Origin: Methanocorpusculum sp.
Lineage (GTDB): Archaea > Halobacteriota > Methanomicrobia > Methanomicrobiales > Methanocorpusculaceae
Length of the DNA stretch: 8,476 nt
Direction of reading: 5' to 3'
Assembly: GCA_029987235.1 (NCBI GenBank)
Contig: DALTWF010000049.1
Location: forward strand, 1 to 8,476
The notes under the pieces are model-generated. The model was given only the letters and a program-made list of their open reading frames with translations, was not told the origin of the DNA and did not search any database. Position 1 is the stretch's first letter, and every line of letters begins with the position of its first letter. Shown here one piece after another: positions 6,647-8,476 of this stretch. The position numbers and the translations under genes are program-made.

Positions 6647-6912
6647 TACTGCATCTTCTCCGCGATAGTGCGCATCAGCGTTTCCTTTGAACCGTCATAT
6701 TCAACCCGGAGACGGCCTGCTGCAGCATACCACTGTTTCGGACAGCGTGCACTCTGGTCTTCTTCGATGACATTGATATCAAGCGACTTTGCAAGCCGGG
6801 CAAGCTGGGATAGATTCGGATTATCCCAGGCAAGTTCTTTAGATACTCTGCGTCCTTCTTTGCGGGTTAAGGATGCATTAAAGTAGCAGGGGTAGAGAAA
6901 TCTGACTGCCAT
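6646..6912 (-). CDS. srp19: Signal recognition particle subunit SRP19
   Basis: SRP19 binds helices 6 and 8 of the 7S SRP RNA and helps load SRP54, serving co-translational targeting to the membrane. The 88-residue protein matches the archaeal family in length and motifs: an N-terminal LYPCYFNASLTRKEGRRV (6-23), P-x-L with a helix (about 32-44), and a C-terminal half with CPKQWYAAAGRLRVEY (57-72). The ATG at 6910-6912 lacks a Shine-Dalgarno site, so the transcript is probably leaderless. Its stop overlaps the start of the PHP gene by one base. It diverges from rpiA across 75 bases. I see no sign of truncation. Confidence 0.95.
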   Translation of the reverse strand: MAVRFLYPCYFNASLTRKEGRRVSKELAWDNPNLSQLARLAKSLDINVIEEDQSARCPKQWYAAAGRLRVEYDGSKETLMRTIAEKMQ

Positions 6913-6987
6913 GTTACTATAGTATTTGTTTTACAGGGTTAAAATAATTACAAAAGTCTATAGCATGTCACGCCCAATCTAAATGAC
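6913..6987. promoter_or_regulatory. Divergent promoter region between srp19 and rpiA
   Basis: The 75 bases serve both divergent genes. For rpiA, CTATAG at 6958-6963, preceded by CAAAAGT, is centred about 27 bases before the ATG, which fits a leaderless transcript. For srp19, the minus strand has the weak TATA-like TTATTTTAA around 6939-6948, about 30 bases before its ATG. Neither gene has a Shine-Dalgarno site. The CTATAG is palindromic and could serve either direction. Both TATA assignments are inferred from spacing. Confidence 0.5.
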
Positions 6988-6990
6988 ATG
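6964..6990. promoter_or_regulatory. 7-bp inverted repeat covering the rpiA start
   Basis: CATGTCA at 6964-6970 is repeated inverted as TGACATG at 6984-6990, with a 13-base spacer. The right arm ends in the rpiA start codon, and the left arm lies next to the putative TATA element. A dimeric repressor bound here would block transcription start. As RNA it could form a hairpin only if transcription began upstream of 6964. Seven base pairs could also be chance. Confidence 0.35.
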
Positions 6991-7659
6991 ACAGATGCAG
7001 CAGCAAATGCAAAAAAAGACGCGGGATACCGCGCCGCAAATATGGTCAAAGACGGTGACATCGTTGGTCTTGGTACCGGATCAACCGTCTTTTTCGCAAT
7101 GGAACGCCTTGGCGAACGAATCAAAACCGAAGGCATTAAAATTCTCGGAGTGCCGACCTCAAACCAGACGGCAATGCGTGCCGAAGAATACGCAATCCCC
7201 TTAACCACGCTTTCCCTTCACCCGGTATTAGACATTGCGATTGACGGTGCAGACCAGGTTTCTCCGGCAAAGGAGTTAATCAAAGGACGCGGCGCAGCAC
7301 ATCTCCGCGAAAAAATTGTCGCCTCTGCTGCAAAGAAGTTTGTCATAGTCATTGATTCGGCAAAAGAGGTAAAAGAACTCACCGCAGCAGTTCCGATTGA
7401 GATTCTGCCTTTCGCATACGGCAGCGTTGTTGAAAAACTGAAGGCATTAGGCGGCGAGCCGGTAATGCGCAACGGGGTAAAAAAGGACGGACCGGTAATT
7501 TCCGACAACGGAAACTATGTGTTTGACTGCGCATTCGGAACAGTAAAAGATGCAAAGGCGCTTGAAACAGCAATTAATGAGATTCCGGGCGTTTTGGAAA
7601 ACGGTGTCTTTGCAAAGATGACAGAAAAAACCGAAGTCATTGTCGGCAAAGCAGAATAA
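6988..7659 (+). CDS. rpiA: Ribose-5-phosphate isomerase A
   Basis: RpiA interconverts ribose 5-phosphate and ribulose 5-phosphate in the cytoplasm. In methanogens this supplies ribose for nucleotides, often from the ribulose-monophosphate route. The 223-residue protein has GLGTGST (27-33), GVPTS (54-58), DGADQ (86-90), the KGRGAAHLREK block (99-109) and a C-terminal PGVLENGVF (200-208). Asp86, Asp89, Lys99 and Glu108 have the same spacing as the E. coli active-site residues Asp81, Asp84, Lys94 and Glu103. Length is typical and all key residues are present. The ATG at 6988 has no Shine-Dalgarno site and is probably leaderless. An out-of-frame ATG at 6983 is ignored. The gene stands alone, ending in a T8 terminator and diverging from srp19. 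Confidence 0.97.
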   Translation: MTDAAANAKKDAGYRAANMVKDGDIVGLGTGSTVFFAMERLGERIKTEGIKILGVPTSNQTAMRAEEYAIPLTTLSLHPVLDIAIDGADQVSPAKELIKGRGAAHLREKIVASAAKKFVIVIDSAKEVKELTAAVPIEILPFAYGSVVEKLKALGGEPVMRNGVKKDGPVISDNGNYVFDCAFGTVKDAKALETAINEIPGVLENGVFAKMTEKTEVIVGKAE

Positions 7660-7660
7660 G

Positions 7661-7690
7661 ACAATATTCTCTTTTTTTTGTCTTTATTGT
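7661..7690 (+). terminator. Oligo-T terminator of rpiA
   Basis: Twelve bases after the rpiA stop codon there is a run of eight T (7672-7679), followed by G and another T-rich stretch. ACAATA at 7661-7666 can pair with TATTGT at 7685-7690, flanking the T-tract. The T-run alone is enough for an archaeal terminator; the flanking pairing may be incidental. Confidence 0.7.
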
Positions 7691-7696
7691 ATAAAA
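7689..7696 (+). promoter_or_regulatory. Possible TATA box of the DUF3800 gene
   Basis: GTATAAAA at 7689-7696 would place a transcription start near 7718, giving a leader of about 17 bases before the GTG. The leader contains no Shine-Dalgarno sequence. The surrounding AT-richness makes chance matches likely. Confidence 0.35.
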
Positions 7697-7734
7697 CATT
7701 GTTTCATATCCGATAAAAACCAACATACTACCAA

Positions 7735-8313
7735 GTGTATATATACATTGACGAAAGCGGCATTATTGAACAGGGGCAAAGTGACTACTTCATAGTGTCT
7801 GCTTATGTCGTGTCGACACAGGACACAGCAAAAAGGTGTCTGAAAGACATTCGCAAAAACCATCTTGGTAAAAAATACAAGGAACTTAGTGAAATCAAGT
7901 TTCATACCAGTTCGGATGTTATGATTAAACGTATTTTACAGTGTCTTGCAAAACATGACCCTGAAATATACTATTATGCCTGGAAAAAGAAACCATTTTC
8001 AAAATCATCTCTTGAAATGAAGGCAGAAATTTTCAATACACTTCTTTCGATGATACCTCAGACAGAACAGACCGATACAAAAATAATTATTGATAATTTT
8101 CTGAAAAAGACAGAACAGGCAGTATTTACCCGGTATCTGGAAAAAACGGTAAATCCGATTCAGATTAACTATGCCAATTCACTTTCCTCATCCGGGCTGC
8201 AGCTCGCTGATTTTATCTCCGGAACAATCAGCAGGTACTATAATCAGCCGGAAAATCCTGAATGTGCTAATCACTATAACTTAATTATAGACAAAATAAT
8301 ACAGTACAAGTGA
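7735..8313 (+). CDS. DUF3800-family protein of unknown function
   Basis: The 192-residue protein carries the two hallmark motifs of DUF3800: an N-terminal YIDESG (4-9, with Asp6 and Glu7) and a C-terminal LQLADF (155-160, with Asp159) followed by a helix. Between them, E-I-K-F-H (53-57) and I-I-I-D (117-120) supply more acidic or polar positions. Such spaced acids are compatible with a metal-dependent, RNase H-like nuclease fold, but this is a prediction and no activity is established. Family members are scattered in bacteria, archaea and phages, often in variable genome regions. The start is a GTG with no Shine-Dalgarno site. An in-frame stop at 7714-7716 and no codon usable as a start before the GTG make it the only full-motif start. 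The gene is visibly richer in A+T than its neighbours and has no operon partner here, which suggests late acquisition. It looks intact, though short for the family. Confidence 0.85.
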   Translation: MYIYIDESGIIEQGQSDYFIVSAYVVSTQDTAKRCLKDIRKNHLGKKYKELSEIKFHTSSDVMIKRILQCLAKHDPEIYYYAWKKKPFSKSSLEMKAEIFNTLLSMIPQTEQTDTKIIIDNFLKKTEQAVFTRYLEKTVNPIQINYANSLSSSGLQLADFISGTISRYYNQPENPECANHYNLIIDKIIQYK

Positions 8314-8428
8314 CCCCTTCCCTACTTTGTCTGTTCGCCATTCCTGCGACCGTCGTCCGTTTCGGGGAGGACTTACTCACATGTAATAATAAATATGAAT
8401 TATGAGATAATATACTTTATCCTGATTA
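8314..8428. other. Convergent intergenic gap, no gene seen
   Basis: This 115-base gap lies between two converging genes. The left half is mixed in composition and holds a weak dyad, GTCC ... GGAC, around 8350-8370. The right half is AT-rich. Unlike the other gene ends in the window there is no T-run longer than three on either strand, so terminators are not obvious. Confidence 0.5.
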
Positions 8429-8476
8429 TTAAAACCACGAATCGAGCGTTGCCTGCCCTTTTTTCGCCCCGAGTTT
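8429..8476 (-). CDS. fen: C-terminal end of a PCNA-binding protein, probably flap endonuclease 1 (partial)
   Basis: The last 48 bases on the minus strand read as 15 codons and a TAA stop (8429-8431): KLGAKKGQATLDSWF. The final eight residues, QATLDSWF, match the PIP-box Q-x-x-(hydrophobic)-x-x-(aromatic)-(aromatic) exactly. A Lys/Gly-rich linker ending in Q-x-T-L-x-x-W-F at the very C-terminus is characteristic of archaeal FEN1, the structure-specific nuclease that trims 5' flaps during Okazaki fragment maturation and is stimulated by PCNA. DNA polymerase B, RFC large subunit and RNase HII can also end in PIP-boxes, so the identity is likely but not certain. The rest of the gene lies beyond the right edge. 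Confidence 0.65.
   Translation of the reverse strand, partial: KLGAKKGQATLDSWF

Noticed and set aside
1..8476. CRISPR array, tRNA, rRNA or insertion sequence
   Set aside because: I found no regularly spaced direct repeats, no tRNA cloverleaf with a TTCGA-type arm, no rRNA sequence and no transposase frame.

Overview
The window is chromosomal DNA of a euryarchaeon, most likely a methanogen of the order Methanomicrobiales. A Methanocorpusculum-like genome is my best guess, but that genus is inferred from general familiarity and is not proven by the sequence. The evidence is a set of archaeal information-processing genes (transcription factor B, H/ACA RNP protein Gar1, SRP19 and the C-terminal tail of what looks like flap endonuclease 1). 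Archaeal signals agree: TATA-like boxes about 25-30 bases before starts, several apparently leaderless genes, and oligo-T terminators sitting on or just after stop codons.

Layout. Positions 1-255 hold no convincing gene. They contain a G-rich stretch, then a cluster of small hairpins (about 69-183) enclosed by two inward-facing oligo-T tracts. Positions 256-4356 (minus) encode a 1366-residue soluble hybrid sensor histidine kinase: six PAS-like modules, HisKA, HATPase and two receiver domains. Its style is bacterial, resembling clostridial kinases. Positions 4357-4586 hold the kinase promoter and a series of four T-runs that should end transcription of the upstream tfb gene.

Positions 4587-5893 (minus) hold an overlapping gar1-tfb pair, and 6002-6912 (minus) a second tight pair, srp19 and a PHP-family phosphoesterase, joined by a TAATG stop/start overlap. 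rpiA (6988-7659, plus) diverges from srp19 across a 75-base gap. A DUF3800-family gene with a GTG start (7735-8313, plus) follows. The last 48 bases (8429-8476, minus) encode the end of a protein that finishes in a perfect PCNA-binding (PIP) motif, probably FEN1.

How the genes work together. The centre and right are core housekeeping: rRNA pseudouridylation (Gar1), transcription initiation (TFB), protein targeting (SRP19), pentose phosphate supply (RpiA) and DNA replication/repair (FEN1 tail). The kinase and the DUF3800 gene are the accessory items. The kinase looks acquired from bacteria and has enlarged its sensory part by duplicating a two-module unit of about 275 residues. I see no convincing new multi-gene system. 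The best leads are the kinase architecture, the hairpin island, the inverted repeat on the rpiA start, the uncharacterised DUF3800 gene and the unannotated FEN1-like tail.
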